Positions 43,308 through 51,752 of a DNA stretch of 64,000 bases are shown here, piece by piece. A program made the translations under genes and the position numbers. Under the pieces are notes generated by a model. The model did no database searches and was not told where the DNA came from. It saw only the letters and a list, made by a program, of their open reading frames with translations. Within the stretch, counting starts at the first letter, position 1, and every line of letters starts with the position of its first letter. Source of the stretch: Devosia submarina (lineage in GTDB: Bacteria; Pseudomonadota; Alphaproteobacteria; Rhizobiales; Devosiaceae); NCBI RefSeq assembly GCF_003056345.1, contig NZ_PYWB01000002.1, positions 186,001-250,000 on the forward strand. The letters run 5' to 3'.

Positions 43308-44189
43308 ATGAGCACCGATGACTCGACGAACTTGCCAGGCGACGCTTCTGGCACCTCGACTTCCCAGATCCAGGACCGTGCCAAGCAGGACCTGAGCAGC
43401 GCCACTGAAACCGCCAAGCGCGATTTGGGCAATGCTACCGAAACCGCCAAGCACGAACTGGATGCCGCTGCCCAGAAAGCCGCCGCCGAAGTTGCGCGCC
43501 TGAAGGAGCAGGCTGGCCAGCAGATTCATGATGCAACGGACAAGGCCAAGAGCTTTGCCTCGGAGCAGAAGAATTTTGCCGCCGGACAGATCACGGGCGT
43601 TGCCTCGGCGATCGACAAGGTTGCCGATGAACTCGAGGGGAGCGACCAGCAGATGGTTGCGCGCTATGCCCGCGACATTGCATCGGGCTTGTCCCGCTTC
43701 GGCACCAATGTGCAGAACAAGGAAGTGGACGACCTGGTGGGCATGGCGCAGAATTTTGGGCGTAGCCAGCCGCTTGCCTTCCTTGGAGCCGCGGCCCTCG
43801 CCGGCTTTGTCGCGAGCCGCTTCGCTCTCGCATCGGCCAAGCGCCGGGAACCCGGCACCGGTCAGTATTCGGGCAGCCAGGCCAACAATTACACCGGCAA
43901 TTCCACTGCCTATGGGTCGGGTTCGACCGGCGGCTATGGCGGCGGCTCGAACTATGGCACGGGCTCATCCACCGTTTCGGGCTATGGCGCAACCTCGTCC
44001 ACCGGTACGGGCTATAGCTCCACCAGTGCGGGCAACACCCCAGGCACCGCCAGTTCCTCGGCCAGCACGACTGGTGGCACCGGTTCCACCGGCTATGGTT
44101 CGGGATCGTCCAGCACCAGCCCATCGGGCAATGGATCGAGCACGCCATCCACCTTTTCCAGCAGTTCAAATCCGTCGGGAGATAAATGA
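43308..44189 (+). CDS. Ala-rich helical protein with Ser/Gly/Thr-rich tail, probable membrane-stress protein
   Basis: A 293-residue protein. Residues 20-95 are an Ala/Lys/Glu helical repeat like LEA or apolipoprotein helices (TETAKRDLGNATETAKHELD). A hydrophobic segment at about 155-175 (PLAFLGAAALAGFVASRF) is one possible membrane helix. The last 110 residues are low complexity Ser-Gly-Thr-Tyr (GYGGGSNYG, SSTSPSGNGSS). GGAGG is 9 nt before the ATG. Its stop overlaps the next gene (TGATG). Behind an EcfG-type promoter. Not a recognised family. Confidence 0.75.
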   Translation: MSTDDSTNLPGDASGTSTSQIQDRAKQDLSSATETAKRDLGNATETAKHELDAAAQKAAAEVARLKEQAGQQIHDATDKAKSFASEQKNFAAGQITGVASAIDKVADELEGSDQQMVARYARDIASGLSRFGTNVQNKEVDDLVGMAQNFGRSQPLAFLGAAALAGFVASRFALASAKRREPGTGQYSGSQANNYTGNSTAYGSGSTGGYGGGSNYGTGSSTVSGYGATSSTGTGYSSTSAGNTPGTASSSASTTGGTGSTGYGSGSSSTSPSGNGSSTPSTFSSSSNPSGDK

Positions 44190-44605
44190 TGTCTCAGGTT
44201 AATGAAGGCCGGCCTCTGGCCGAACTGCTGGGCGGGCTCGCCAGCGATATATCGAATTTGTTTCGCAAGGAAATCCAGCTTGCCAAGGCTGAAGCCTCCG
44301 AAAAGCTGTCCCAGACCATTGGCGGCGTGATTTCCCTCGTGATCGGGGCCGTCCTGGCCCTGGGCGCCCTGGGTGTGTTGCTGAGCGCAATCGTATCACT
44401 CCTGGCCTCGTTCTTTGTGAATCAGGGCATGGACCCAGCCATGTCCAACGCGATTGCCGCCGGCATTGTGACCATTGTGGTCGGCATCATTGCGTACATC
44501 TTTGTCAATCGAGGTCTTAGCGCCCTCAAGGCGAGCAACCTCAATCTGAACCGGACCACGGCGTCCCTTAGCCGCGATGCCGACATTGTTAAGGAGAGGC
44601 TCTAA
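44189..44605 (+). CDS. Holin-X-type (phage_holin_3_6 family) integral membrane protein
   Basis: A 138-residue protein with N-terminal amphipathic helix (ISNLFRKEIQLAKAEASEKL) and two membrane helices (VISLVIGAVLALGALGVLLSA region and AIAAGIVTIVVGIIAYIF). It belongs to the 'actinobacterial holin-X' group, which in Proteobacteria are not phage genes but small envelope proteins that often pair with DUF3618 genes. ATG 44189 has GGGAG 7 nt upstream and overlaps the previous stop; the ATG at 44186 is the alternative. Stop and the next ATG share TAATG. Confidence 0.82.
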   Translation: MSQVNEGRPLAELLGGLASDISNLFRKEIQLAKAEASEKLSQTIGGVISLVIGAVLALGALGVLLSAIVSLLASFFVNQGMDPAMSNAIAAGIVTIVVGIIAYIFVNRGLSALKASNLNLNRTTASLSRDADIVKERL

Positions 44606-45831
44606 TGGCTCACGATAACGACTCCAAAAGCGCGGCCGAACTCCAGCGTGAAATAGAACTGCAGCGCTCGCGCGTCGAAGACACGATCGACCAGATCCAG
44701 CAAAAGCTGTCGCCTGGGCAGATGGTGGACGAGCTGCTTGCCTATACCAAGGGTGGTGGCGGCGAATTCATCTCGACCCTGCAGCGCCAGGTTACGGCCA
44801 ATCCCCTCCCGGTCGCCCTGCTCGGCGTGAGCCTGGCCTGGCTGATGGCCAAGCCCGGCAGCACGAACAAGGACAGCAGCGTCAGCTATAGCAGCCCTGC
44901 CCCAGCCCCTGCTCCGGTTCGCTACACGGATCGGGAATGGGACGAAAGCATCAGCACCAATCGTGGCTATACGGCCGGTGCGGGCGATGACTACGACTAT
45001 GACGACGATTATCAATACGAGGACATCGACTACCCGGTGACCACGGTTTCGGGTTCGGTGCGTCGCACCGGCTATTCGACCGACGAGGGCGGCAATCGCT
45101 TCAGCCACTTTGTTGACGATGCCGGCAAGAAGTTCCGCGCCGCAACCGATGCCCAGGGTCGTCGTGCCGGTCACTTCATCGACGATGCAGGCAACCGGTT
45201 CAAGGGCTTCACCGATAGCGCCGGTGGCACCATCCAGCAGATCCGCGATGAAGCGGGCAATCTGCTGGACGAAGCCAGCAATTGGGCTTCGCACACCTGG
45301 AGAATGGTTCGCCGCCGCATGCACGATGCACGTGACACAGCTGGACGTGGCATTGGCGGTGGTCGGCACCATGCCGGGCGGGCCGGGGCTGCGGTGCAAC
45401 ACCAGTTCGGCAATCTCAATGATACGCTGATCCACCAGTTCCGTGACCAGCCCCTGGTCGGTGGCGCTTTAGCCTTCGCCCTTGGCGCTGCACTAGGCTC
45501 CGCCCTGCCTCATACCGAGCAGGAAGACGCCTTGCTGGGTGAAGCAGCCGACAATGTAAAGGGCATGGCGAGCGAGCAGGCTGCGGGTCTTTATGAGCAG
45601 GGCCGGCAGAAGACAACCGAGCTCTATGAGACCGCCAGCTCTAAGGCCGGCGAGATCCTGAACCAGGCCAAGGACGGCTTGTCGGGCGTGACGGAGGGCG
45701 GCTCGGGTTCGAGCGGCTCTGGCTCAAGCAGCTCAGGCACGAGCGGCTCGAGCGCGGGCAGCTCCGGAGTAGGCAGCTCAACCTCAGGGGGTAGTTCAAC
45801 CCAGGGTGGCAGTTCCACCATCGCCGGATAA
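44605..45831 (+). CDS. DUF3618-domain protein with Ser/Gly-rich tail
   Basis: A 408-residue protein. The N-terminal DUF3618 helix (AAELQREIELQRSRVEDTID) is followed by a possible membrane helix (NPLPVALLGVSLAWLMAK, about 67-85), an acidic Asp/Tyr segment (DDYDYDDDYQYEDIDY), repeats of the type DEGGNRFSHFVDDAGKKFRA and DDAGNRFKGFTDSAGG, a second hydrophobic helix (VGGALAFALGAALGSAL) and a Ser/Gly tail of about 55 residues. Last gene of the three-gene EcfG-type operon. Function unknown; stress-related envelope role inferred. Confidence 0.82.
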   Translation: MAHDNDSKSAAELQREIELQRSRVEDTIDQIQQKLSPGQMVDELLAYTKGGGGEFISTLQRQVTANPLPVALLGVSLAWLMAKPGSTNKDSSVSYSSPAPAPAPVRYTDREWDESISTNRGYTAGAGDDYDYDDDYQYEDIDYPVTTVSGSVRRTGYSTDEGGNRFSHFVDDAGKKFRAATDAQGRRAGHFIDDAGNRFKGFTDSAGGTIQQIRDEAGNLLDEASNWASHTWRMVRRRMHDARDTAGRGIGGGRHHAGRAGAAVQHQFGNLNDTLIHQFRDQPLVGGALAFALGAALGSALPHTEQEDALLGEAADNVKGMASEQAAGLYEQGRQKTTELYETASSKAGEILNQAKDGLSGVTEGGSGSSGSGSSSSGTSGSSAGSSGVGSSTSGGSSTQGGSSTIAG

Positions 45832-45846
45832 GCAAAAGCGTTTACG

Positions 45847-45872
45847 ACGGGAGGCTGACGCCTCCCGTTTTT
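45847..45872 (+). terminator. Intrinsic terminator after the DUF3618 operon
   Basis: ACGGGAGGC-tgac-GCCTCCCGT, 9 bp perfect, then TTTTT. It separates the operon from the YihY gene starting 17 bp later. Confidence 0.9.
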
Positions 45873-45888
45873 CTTTCAGAGTGCCATC

Positions 45889-47007
45889 ATGGTCAGCCAC
45901 GGCGACGAAATGCAGGCCCGGCAGCGCGGACGGGGACGCGAAGCCGATGCTCCCTCCGAAATACCCGCTCCCGGTTGGAAAGACATAGTTTGGCGGCTTT
46001 ATCGCTCGATCAGCGAGGATCACATCCTGCTGACGGCAGCGGGCGTTACCTTTTATGCGTTGCTGGCGCTGGTGCCGAGCTTGTCGGCCTTTGTGTCGAT
46101 CTATGGCCTGTTCAATGATACAGCCAGCGTGCTGGACCAGGTCGAGCTGCTGCGCGGCGTCGTGCCCGGCAGCGTTCTGGAAATTCTGACGGACCAGTTG
46201 ACGCGGCTGACCGCCCAAAGCACCGAGCAGCTTGGGCTCAATTTGATCTTTTCGCTCGCCATTGTCCTTTGGAGCGCCAGTGCGGCGGCGAGGGCCATGT
46301 TCGAGGCGATGAACGTCGCCTATCATGAAACGGAGCGGCGCTCGTTTTTCGTGTTCAATGGCCTGGCCCTTCTGTTCACCCTGATGGGTGCCATAGCGGC
46401 CGTTCTGGTGTTGGCGGTGGTTCTGGTGTTGCCGGCTTTGCTGGCGCTGCTGCCGTTTGGCACCGGGCTTGAGTGGACCGTGCGCGTCGCCAGCTACATT
46501 GCCATGCTGGTGGTGATCGCGCTAGCGATCTCGGCGCTTTATCGCTGGGGCCCGAGCCGGGAACAGGCCAAATGGCGGTGGATCACGCCGGGGGCGGTTT
46601 TCTCGGTGGTGGTGCTGGGCATCACCTCGGTGACATTTTCCTGGTATGTCAGCAATTTCGGCAATAATGACGCGACCTATGGCTCTCTGAGCGCAGTGAT
46701 CGGCCTCATGACATGGCTCTGGATCTCGACGACGCTGGTGATTTTAGGCGCGGAGATCAATTCGGAAATCGAGCATCAGACAGCGCGCGATTCAACCATT
46801 GGCGAAGAAGCGCCGCTTGGCGAGCGCGGCGCCCATATGGCCGATCATGTGGGGCGGGTCTGGCCCCCTGCGCGGGATAAGGTGGAGCAGCAGGTCATGG
46901 CACAGGCGTCTGCAAGGCGGGAGCGCAAGCCGTTTTCGTTTGGGGCCCTGCTGTTTGCAGCGCCAGCGGCCCTAGCATTGAGCAAGTTCAAGCGGCCCAA
47001 GAGCTGA
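45889..47007 (+). CDS. YihY/BrkB (UPF0761) family membrane protein
   Basis: A 372-residue protein with six membrane helices, starting with LLTAAGVTFYALLALVPSLS, followed by the conserved YRWGPSREQAKWRWITPGA. The family was once labelled 'ribonuclease BN'; the true function is unknown (possibly a transporter or lipid-related factor). The C-terminal 60 residues are charged and cytoplasmic. The upstream terminator means it needs its own promoter or read-through. Confidence 0.9.
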   Translation: MVSHGDEMQARQRGRGREADAPSEIPAPGWKDIVWRLYRSISEDHILLTAAGVTFYALLALVPSLSAFVSIYGLFNDTASVLDQVELLRGVVPGSVLEILTDQLTRLTAQSTEQLGLNLIFSLAIVLWSASAAARAMFEAMNVAYHETERRSFFVFNGLALLFTLMGAIAAVLVLAVVLVLPALLALLPFGTGLEWTVRVASYIAMLVVIALAISALYRWGPSREQAKWRWITPGAVFSVVVLGITSVTFSWYVSNFGNNDATYGSLSAVIGLMTWLWISTTLVILGAEINSEIEHQTARDSTIGEEAPLGERGAHMADHVGRVWPPARDKVEQQVMAQASARRERKPFSFGALLFAAPAALALSKFKRPKS

Positions 47008-47019
47008 GGTCTGATAAAG

Positions 47020-47229
47020 CTATTTCGGCACCAGCGCCGCGTCGAGCGCGGGGGTGACGCCGTTGGGATCGTCGGGCAAGGCGATATAGCCCTGCGCCAT
47101 GAGCCAATCGCGGATGATGACATTGACGGCGTCATCATAGCTCATCTTGCCCCTGGGCGGTTCATTGCGCTCGGCAATAAAGCCTTCAAGCCCGTCCAGG
47201 AGCTCGTCTTCGACCGTGACCGAAATCAT
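47020..47229 (-). CDS. Small protein with ribbon-helix-helix-like pattern
   Basis: A 69-residue protein: beta strand MISVTVEDELL, helix GLEGFIAERNEP, then SYDDAVNVIIRDWLMAQGY. The strand-helix-helix order suggests a CopG/Arc-type ribbon-helix-helix, but the DNA-binding residues are not clear. Last of three tiny genes linked by 4-bp overlaps after the Mfd-like gene. Confidence 0.6.
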   Translation of the reverse strand: MISVTVEDELLDGLEGFIAERNEPPRGKMSYDDAVNVIIRDWLMAQGYIALPDDPNGVTPALDAALVPK

Positions 47230-47435
47230 TTGGGCCTGGAGCCCTGCGATTGCGGACGTGGCGGGGATTTGCCGTTGTGCGCATAGCTATTGGGGCCGAC
47301 CTCATGGGCATCGGGCGGGTTGGCGCCGCCGGGATGAGGAATCTTGTCGTATTCTTCTTCGGTTGCGGGATGCGGATCGGCTACGTCCCTGGTTTTGGAT
47401 GTGCCTTCCCCGGTTGGAAGCCCTTCCTTTTTCAT
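47226..47435 (-). CDS. Small Pro/His-rich protein of unknown function
   Basis: A 69-residue disordered, Pro- and Gly-rich protein (HPGGANPPDAHEVGPNSYAH). No family seen. Four-base overlap with genes on both sides supports it as a real, translated member of the operon. Confidence 0.55.
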   Translation of the reverse strand: MKKEGLPTGEGTSKTRDVADPHPATEEEYDKIPHPGGANPPDAHEVGPNSYAHNGKSPPRPQSQGSRPK

Positions 47436-47611
47436 TTGTTTTCCAATCTTTGTTCGACCTTGCCGCGGCTGTTGCCTTCTGCCTTGACCGCCTCGCGGAC
47501 TTCGTCGGGTGATGTTCCGGTCTTTTTGGCTTCGTAGCGGACTTCATAGTCCTGCCCGCCAGCCACCCGGGCGCGATCCTGCGCGCGGCCGCGCGATGTG
47601 TGTTGTGCCAT
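47432..47611 (-). CDS. DUF3606 small stress-type protein
   Basis: A 59-residue protein with the DUF3606-type arrangement: RVAGGQDYEVRYEAKKTG, then TSPDEVREAVKAEG near the C-terminus. DUF3606 proteins are short, helix-turn-type proteins often under general-stress control. Start at 47611 has GGAGGA 8 nt upstream. It is 31 bp after the Mfd-like stop on the same strand. Confidence 0.75.
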   Translation of the reverse strand: MAQHTSRGRAQDRARVAGGQDYEVRYEAKKTGTSPDEVREAVKAEGNSRGKVEQRLENK

Positions 47612-47642
47612 CTCTGTGCTCCTCCGTTCGGGGCGCTGGGGA

Positions 47643-50600
47643 TCAATGCGGCGTTCGGGAAGTAGTTGCCTGGCTTCCCAGCGCCAGAAGGCTCCTGAGT
47701 TCGGCCAGCACATCGTCCGTGCCGTTGCGGTCGGCAGTGAGGCGGTCGTTGCTGGGGCGGAGGCGATTGCCGGAAAGGTTGATGAGTTTTTTGGTGTCTG
47801 CCGTTTCGCCGAGGGTCAGGGCCAGGGCCTTGGGACCAGCGTCGATGCGCGTAATGCCAAGCGATGCGGCCTCGAAGGCGAGGCTGGTGAGGGCAAGAAG
47901 GGATTGGACGGGCTCGGGCGGTTCGCCGAAGCGGTCTTCCAGCTCGTCGGCAAAGCTTTCGATGTCCTCCGGCTTCTGGAGGCGCTGGAGGCGCGCATAA
48001 AGATTGATGCGGACCACCGCCTCGGGAACATAGTCGGCGGGGATAAAGGCGGGGAGGCCAAGATTGAGCTGGGCAGGTTCAAGCGCCTGGAGTGTTTCGC
48101 CCTTGGCAGCGGCAAGGGCGCGTTCCAGCATCTGCTGATAAAGGCCGGCGCCGATCAGGTGGACATGGCCGGCCTGGTCCTCGCCCAAAAGGTCGCCAGC
48201 GCCCCGCAGCTCAAGATCACGCGCGGCGATCTCGAAGCCCGAGCCAAGCCGGTCGAGGGTCTGCAGGGTTGCCAGGCGAGCGCGGGTTGCTTCGGCAATT
48301 TCCGCATCAGGCTCGAGGAGGAGATAGCAAAAGCCCTGGGCACGGCCGCGACCGACACGCCCGCGCAGCTGATGGAGCTGGGAAAGACCAAAGCGGTCGG
48401 CATGCCAGATCAGCATGGTATTGGCCTGGGGAACGTCCAGGCCGCTTTCGATGATGTTGGTAGCCAGCAGAATATCCCCTTGCCCATTGGCGAAATCGAG
48501 GAGAGCCGTGTCGATCTGCCTGGCGCCGAGATCGCCATGGGCGGTGATGACCGAAAGTTCTGGGACGATGCGGCCCAGCTCCTCCTCCAGGCCCGCAATG
48601 TCTTCGATGCGCGGCACCACAACAAAGCTTTGTCCGCCGCGGCGCTTTTCGCGCAGCAATGCGGTGCGGGCGGTTGCGGCATCATAGGGAGCAAGGGAAG
48701 TGCGCACCGGGCGGCGGCGGGCTGGCGGGGTGGCGATGACGCTGACGTCCTGCAGGCCGACCATGGCGGATTGCAGGGTGCGGGGAATGGGCGTTGCGCT
48801 CATGGAGAGGAGATGGACATCCTTGCCTAGTTCCTCGAGTTGGCACTTGAGTTTGGCGCCGAAGCGCTGCTCCTCGTCGATAATGACCAGGCCGAGTTCG
48901 GGTAGTTCCACATCCGCGGCGGCTATGGCGTGGGTGGCAATCACGATACGGATTTCGCCTGTGCGCAGGCCAGCCTTGACCTTGTCGGCTTCCGCCGGAG
49001 TGTTGAGGCGGGAGAGATGGCCGATGGTGATGCCGGTGCCCGCAAAGCGGCGTTCGAAGCTTTGCCCATGCTGGCGGGCAAGCACGGTGGTGGGCGCGAC
49101 GAGTGCCACCTGTCCGCCGCTCAGGGCGACGGCTGCGGCGGCGCGCAGGGCCACTTCGGTTTTGCCGAAGCCCACATCGCCGCACACAAGACGATTCATG
49201 GGATGGCTGGAGGCAAGGTCCTCGAGCACCGCGTTGATAGCGGCGGATTGGTCGGGCGTGGGCGTGAAGGGGAAGCGTGCGGTGAAGCGCTTGTAGTCGG
49301 CTGCACTGGGCTTGAACACGGCCGCCTTGGCCTTGATGCGCTCGGCCGCGAGGGCGGCGAGAGCCTTGGCGGCCTCGTCGATCTCGGCACTAACTTCGGC
49401 CCGCTTCTTGCTCCATTTATCACTGTCGAGGCGGTCGAGCTTGACGGCGTCGACTTCGGCGCCATAGCGCCACAGCTTGCCGAAATCGCCCACCGGCACC
49501 ATGAGTGTATCATCGCCGTGGTAGCGGAGGCGGATGGTGTCCTGCTCAGTGCCTTCGGTTTCGATGTGGGTGAGGTCCTCCAGCACGCCGACGCCATGCT
49601 CTTCATGCACGACAACATCGCCCACGCGCAGCTCGGTCGGAGCCGAAAGGGATTGTACACTTGTGTGGCCCGGAGCGGCGGCGCCGTCGAAGACGTCGGT
49701 GGCGGCGATAGCTGTCAGCTTTGCGGTGCGGTCGGTGAAGCCTTGGCTTAGCTGGTAGTCGGCAAGCCAGATGCCGGGACTGGAAGGCAACTCTCCAGGG
49801 GTTTCGAGCTCTTCGCCCTCGAGCCTGCTGCGTCGCAGGATGGATCGGAGGCGGCGTTGCCTATCCTGGTTGCCGGACAGGAGGATGGAATAGCCTTCGG
49901 CTTGTTGCTCGGTGATGAAGCGGACCATGGCGCCGCCAGGATTGGGCTCGGCAGAAAAGAGCGGCACGGGGGCGAGTTCGTCGCGATCAACAGGCAGGGG
50001 CTTGTGCGCCTTGAGGATGGCGGACCATTCCTTGGCGTCGATATAATGGGCCCAGGCGGAAGCACTGACGGCTTCTTCGCTGAGGCTCCTTGCGGTGGCA
50101 TGTGCCTCCTCGATTTGCTCGACCAGGGAAGCGATACGCTCCTCGACCTGCTCGCCCAATACGAGCTTGGCTTTGGGTAGATAGCTGAAAAGGGTTTGGA
50201 GCGTGTCGTAGAAGCCGGCGAGGTGATGCTCATCGCCGGGCTCGCGCGTTTCGGCTGAGGTGATGAGCTCGGATGCGGGGCGCAGGATCAGCTCTGCGAG
50301 CTCGTCGGTGGAGCGCTGCGTGGCCGGATCGAAGCGCATCATGGATTCGATGACGCCGTCTGCGTCGGTTATGCGCACGGGCGTCTCGGCGTTGGCGGGG
50401 AAGATGTCGACAACGTTGCCAAGAAGGGCCAGCTCGCCCGGCTCGTCCACCCGTTCGTCGGCGATATAGCCAGTGCGCTGGGCAAAGGCAGCAAGCTTAT
50501 CGCGGTCGAGGGGCTGGCCGGTTTCGAGCTTGAGGATTTCGCCGGCAATGGCGTCGGGAGGGGGCAGGCGCTGCAGAGCCGCGTCCGGCGAGGTGATCAG

Positions 50601-50933
50601 GACACGAAGCGCCTTGCCGCCTTCACGCAGCCTTTGCAGCACGGCCATGCGCTGGCCCATGATTTCGCGGGAGGGCGCTGCGCGATCAAAGGGCAGGCAA
50701 TCCCAAGCCGGGAAATAGAGTACGTCCAGGTTGGGTGCGAAGCTTTGCAGGGCCTGAGCGGTTTGCTCGGCGCGACGGTCGCTGGAAGCGATGAAAATGA
50801 GATCGGTTCTGGCCTTGCCCAAGGCTTGCGCGAGGCGAAAGGCGATGGCGGATGGCGGCGCCTGGCGAATGGACGGGGTGGCCAGCGCCTCCGCTTCGGC
50901 AGGATGGAGGGCAGCCGGAGCGGGCATGGTCAT
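47643..50933 (-). CDS. Mfd-like transcription-repair coupling factor or paralogue
   Basis: A 1096-residue superfamily-2 translocase with full Mfd layout. UvrB-like N-terminal part (residues 1-330), RNA-polymerase-interacting domain (RVGDVVVHEEHGVGVLEDLT about 440), then helicase motifs: GDVGFGKTE about 584, DEEQRFG about 682, SATPIPRTL, and QLRGRVGRGRAQGFCYLL, and the C-terminal regulatory domain to the end. It moves along DNA and displaces stalled RNA polymerase, recruiting UvrA. It is slightly shorter than a typical Mfd (about 1150) and its N-terminal half looks diverged, so it may be a second, non-canonical Mfd. Followed by three tiny genes. Confidence 0.85.
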   Translation of the reverse strand: MTMPAPAALHPAEAEALATPSIRQAPPSAIAFRLAQALGKARTDLIFIASSDRRAEQTAQALQSFAPNLDVLYFPAWDCLPFDRAAPSREIMGQRMAVLQRLREGGKALRVLITSPDAALQRLPPPDAIAGEILKLETGQPLDRDKLAAFAQRTGYIADERVDEPGELALLGNVVDIFPANAETPVRITDADGVIESMMRFDPATQRSTDELAELILRPASELITSAETREPGDEHHLAGFYDTLQTLFSYLPKAKLVLGEQVEERIASLVEQIEEAHATARSLSEEAVSASAWAHYIDAKEWSAILKAHKPLPVDRDELAPVPLFSAEPNPGGAMVRFITEQQAEGYSILLSGNQDRQRRLRSILRRSRLEGEELETPGELPSSPGIWLADYQLSQGFTDRTAKLTAIAATDVFDGAAAPGHTSVQSLSAPTELRVGDVVVHEEHGVGVLEDLTHIETEGTEQDTIRLRYHGDDTLMVPVGDFGKLWRYGAEVDAVKLDRLDSDKWSKKRAEVSAEIDEAAKALAALAAERIKAKAAVFKPSAADYKRFTARFPFTPTPDQSAAINAVLEDLASSHPMNRLVCGDVGFGKTEVALRAAAAVALSGGQVALVAPTTVLARQHGQSFERRFAGTGITIGHLSRLNTPAEADKVKAGLRTGEIRIVIATHAIAAADVELPELGLVIIDEEQRFGAKLKCQLEELGKDVHLLSMSATPIPRTLQSAMVGLQDVSVIATPPARRRPVRTSLAPYDAATARTALLREKRRGGQSFVVVPRIEDIAGLEEELGRIVPELSVITAHGDLGARQIDTALLDFANGQGDILLATNIIESGLDVPQANTMLIWHADRFGLSQLHQLRGRVGRGRAQGFCYLLLEPDAEIAEATRARLATLQTLDRLGSGFEIAARDLELRGAGDLLGEDQAGHVHLIGAGLYQQMLERALAAAKGETLQALEPAQLNLGLPAFIPADYVPEAVVRINLYARLQRLQKPEDIESFADELEDRFGEPPEPVQSLLALTSLAFEAASLGITRIDAGPKALALTLGETADTKKLINLSGNRLRPSNDRLTADRNGTDDVLAELRSLLALGSQATTSRTPH

Positions 50934-51010
50934 TCAGCAAGTCCAGAAGGAAAGAACAAGGCAAGGGCGGCAAGCTTGTCGCCGCAGCGGCAAACTGGTC
51001 TGCGCAAGGA

Positions 51011-51028
51011 AAGCCGCAGAAGCGGCTT
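51011..51028. terminator. Possible terminator of the small gene at 51045
   Basis: AAGCCGC-agaa-GCGGCTT, 7-bp stem with a tight loop, in the gap between 51045-51281 and the Mfd-like gene. On the minus strand it is followed by TCCTT, so termination would be partial. Confidence 0.45.
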
Positions 51029-51044
51029 AGCTTATGTTGTACGG

Positions 51045-51281
51045 CTAACGGTCGGTTACCTTGGTATAAAGGCGGACCATGTTGAGCGGCTGGCCGCTGT
51101 GCTGCCAATACACACGGGCCGCGAGATCGCGCTTGCTGCCACTGCGGATCAATCGCAATCCCAAGGCTTCACGCGCGGCATCTTCAGGGGTTCGGGCGCC
51201 CTCGATGATGATGTCGCCCGCTTTGTTTGCGTCTTCGCGCAGATCTACTACTCGATAGGCCAGGGTCATTGAATTGGTCAT
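51045..51281 (-). CDS. Small hypothetical protein
   Basis: A 78-residue protein: MTLAYRVVDLREDANKAG, then ARTPEDAAREALGLRLIRSG and ARVYWQHSGQPLNMVRLYTK. Compact alpha/beta pattern, no membrane segment. No family recognised. Start taken at 51281; 51269 is an alternative. It lies 111 bp upstream of the Mfd-like gene on the same strand. Confidence 0.55.
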   Translation of the reverse strand: MTNSMTLAYRVVDLREDANKAGDIIIEGARTPEDAAREALGLRLIRSGSKRDLAARVYWQHSGQPLNMVRLYTKVTDR

Positions 51282-51366
51282 CTTGGTCTGATTGCTTGAC
51301 CAGAGGTTAATGCCTGCTCGACGGTAACAGTTGCGCATAAAGGCCGGCGATCAGGCGATTTGATCC

Positions 51367-51392
51367 GGAACTCCTCGCGAGGACCGGGGATT
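51367..51392 (+). promoter_or_regulatory. Weak EcfG-type promoter before the 51419 gene
   Basis: GGAAC-N17-GATT. The -35 is perfect; the -10 differs from CGTT at two positions. It ends 27 bp before the ATG. Confidence 0.3.
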
Positions 51393-51418
51393 AAGACGGT
51401 CCAACAGAGGAGAGCCTC

Positions 51419-51619
51419 ATGAGCAAGACCGATCGCCAGCAGGAACAGCTGAAGCATGTAAGCGGTGGCGGACAAACGCCCGGCACCAATTGGGGAACAA
51501 CCCCAGGCGAAGCCACCAATAGCGAGGGGCAGAAGAAAACCGTGCCCCATACCCAGCGCGGCAACAACGAGCCAGGCCAAGATGGCGACGACATGACGCC
51601 GATCGAAACCGACGAATAG
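51419..51619 (+). CDS. Small disordered hydrophilic protein
   Basis: A 66-residue, Gly/Gln/Thr/Asn-rich protein with no hydrophobic segment (HVSGGGQTPGTNWGTTPGEA). AGGAG lies 6 nt before the ATG. Small hydrophilic proteins of this kind are often stress-induced. A strong stem-loop starts at its stop codon. No family. Confidence 0.6.
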   Translation: MSKTDRQQEQLKHVSGGGQTPGTNWGTTPGEATNSEGQKKTVPHTQRGNNEPGQDGDDMTPIETDE

Positions 51620-51660
51620 CCGGGTGCCGAGGGGCCGATCGCGGTCGGCCCCTGCCCGGC
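51619..51660. terminator. Large stem-loop after the 51419 gene
   Basis: Outer arms GCCGGG / CCCGGC and inner arms AGGGGCCGA / TCGGCCCCT form one long hairpin; no T-run follows. Likely the 3' end of the small-gene transcript. Confidence 0.55.
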
Positions 51661-51680
51661 GCATTGCATAGGGCAAGGCT

Positions 51681-51705
51681 GGAACATTCGCTCCTGTTCG
51701 AGATT
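51681..51705 (+). promoter_or_regulatory. Weak EcfG-type promoter before the SPW-repeat gene
   Basis: GGAAC-N16-GATT, 48 bp before the ATG at 51753. It is the same -10 variant as the one before the 51419 gene. Confidence 0.3.
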
Positions 51706-51752
51706 GGTTTTTCGGTGAATTCGAACCGAGCCGCTGGCTCAAGGAGCAGTTG

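Noticed and set aside
44189..44605. Prophage holin
   Set aside because: The Holin-X label comes from a family name; no lysis, capsid or integrase genes nearby, and it lies in a stress operon.
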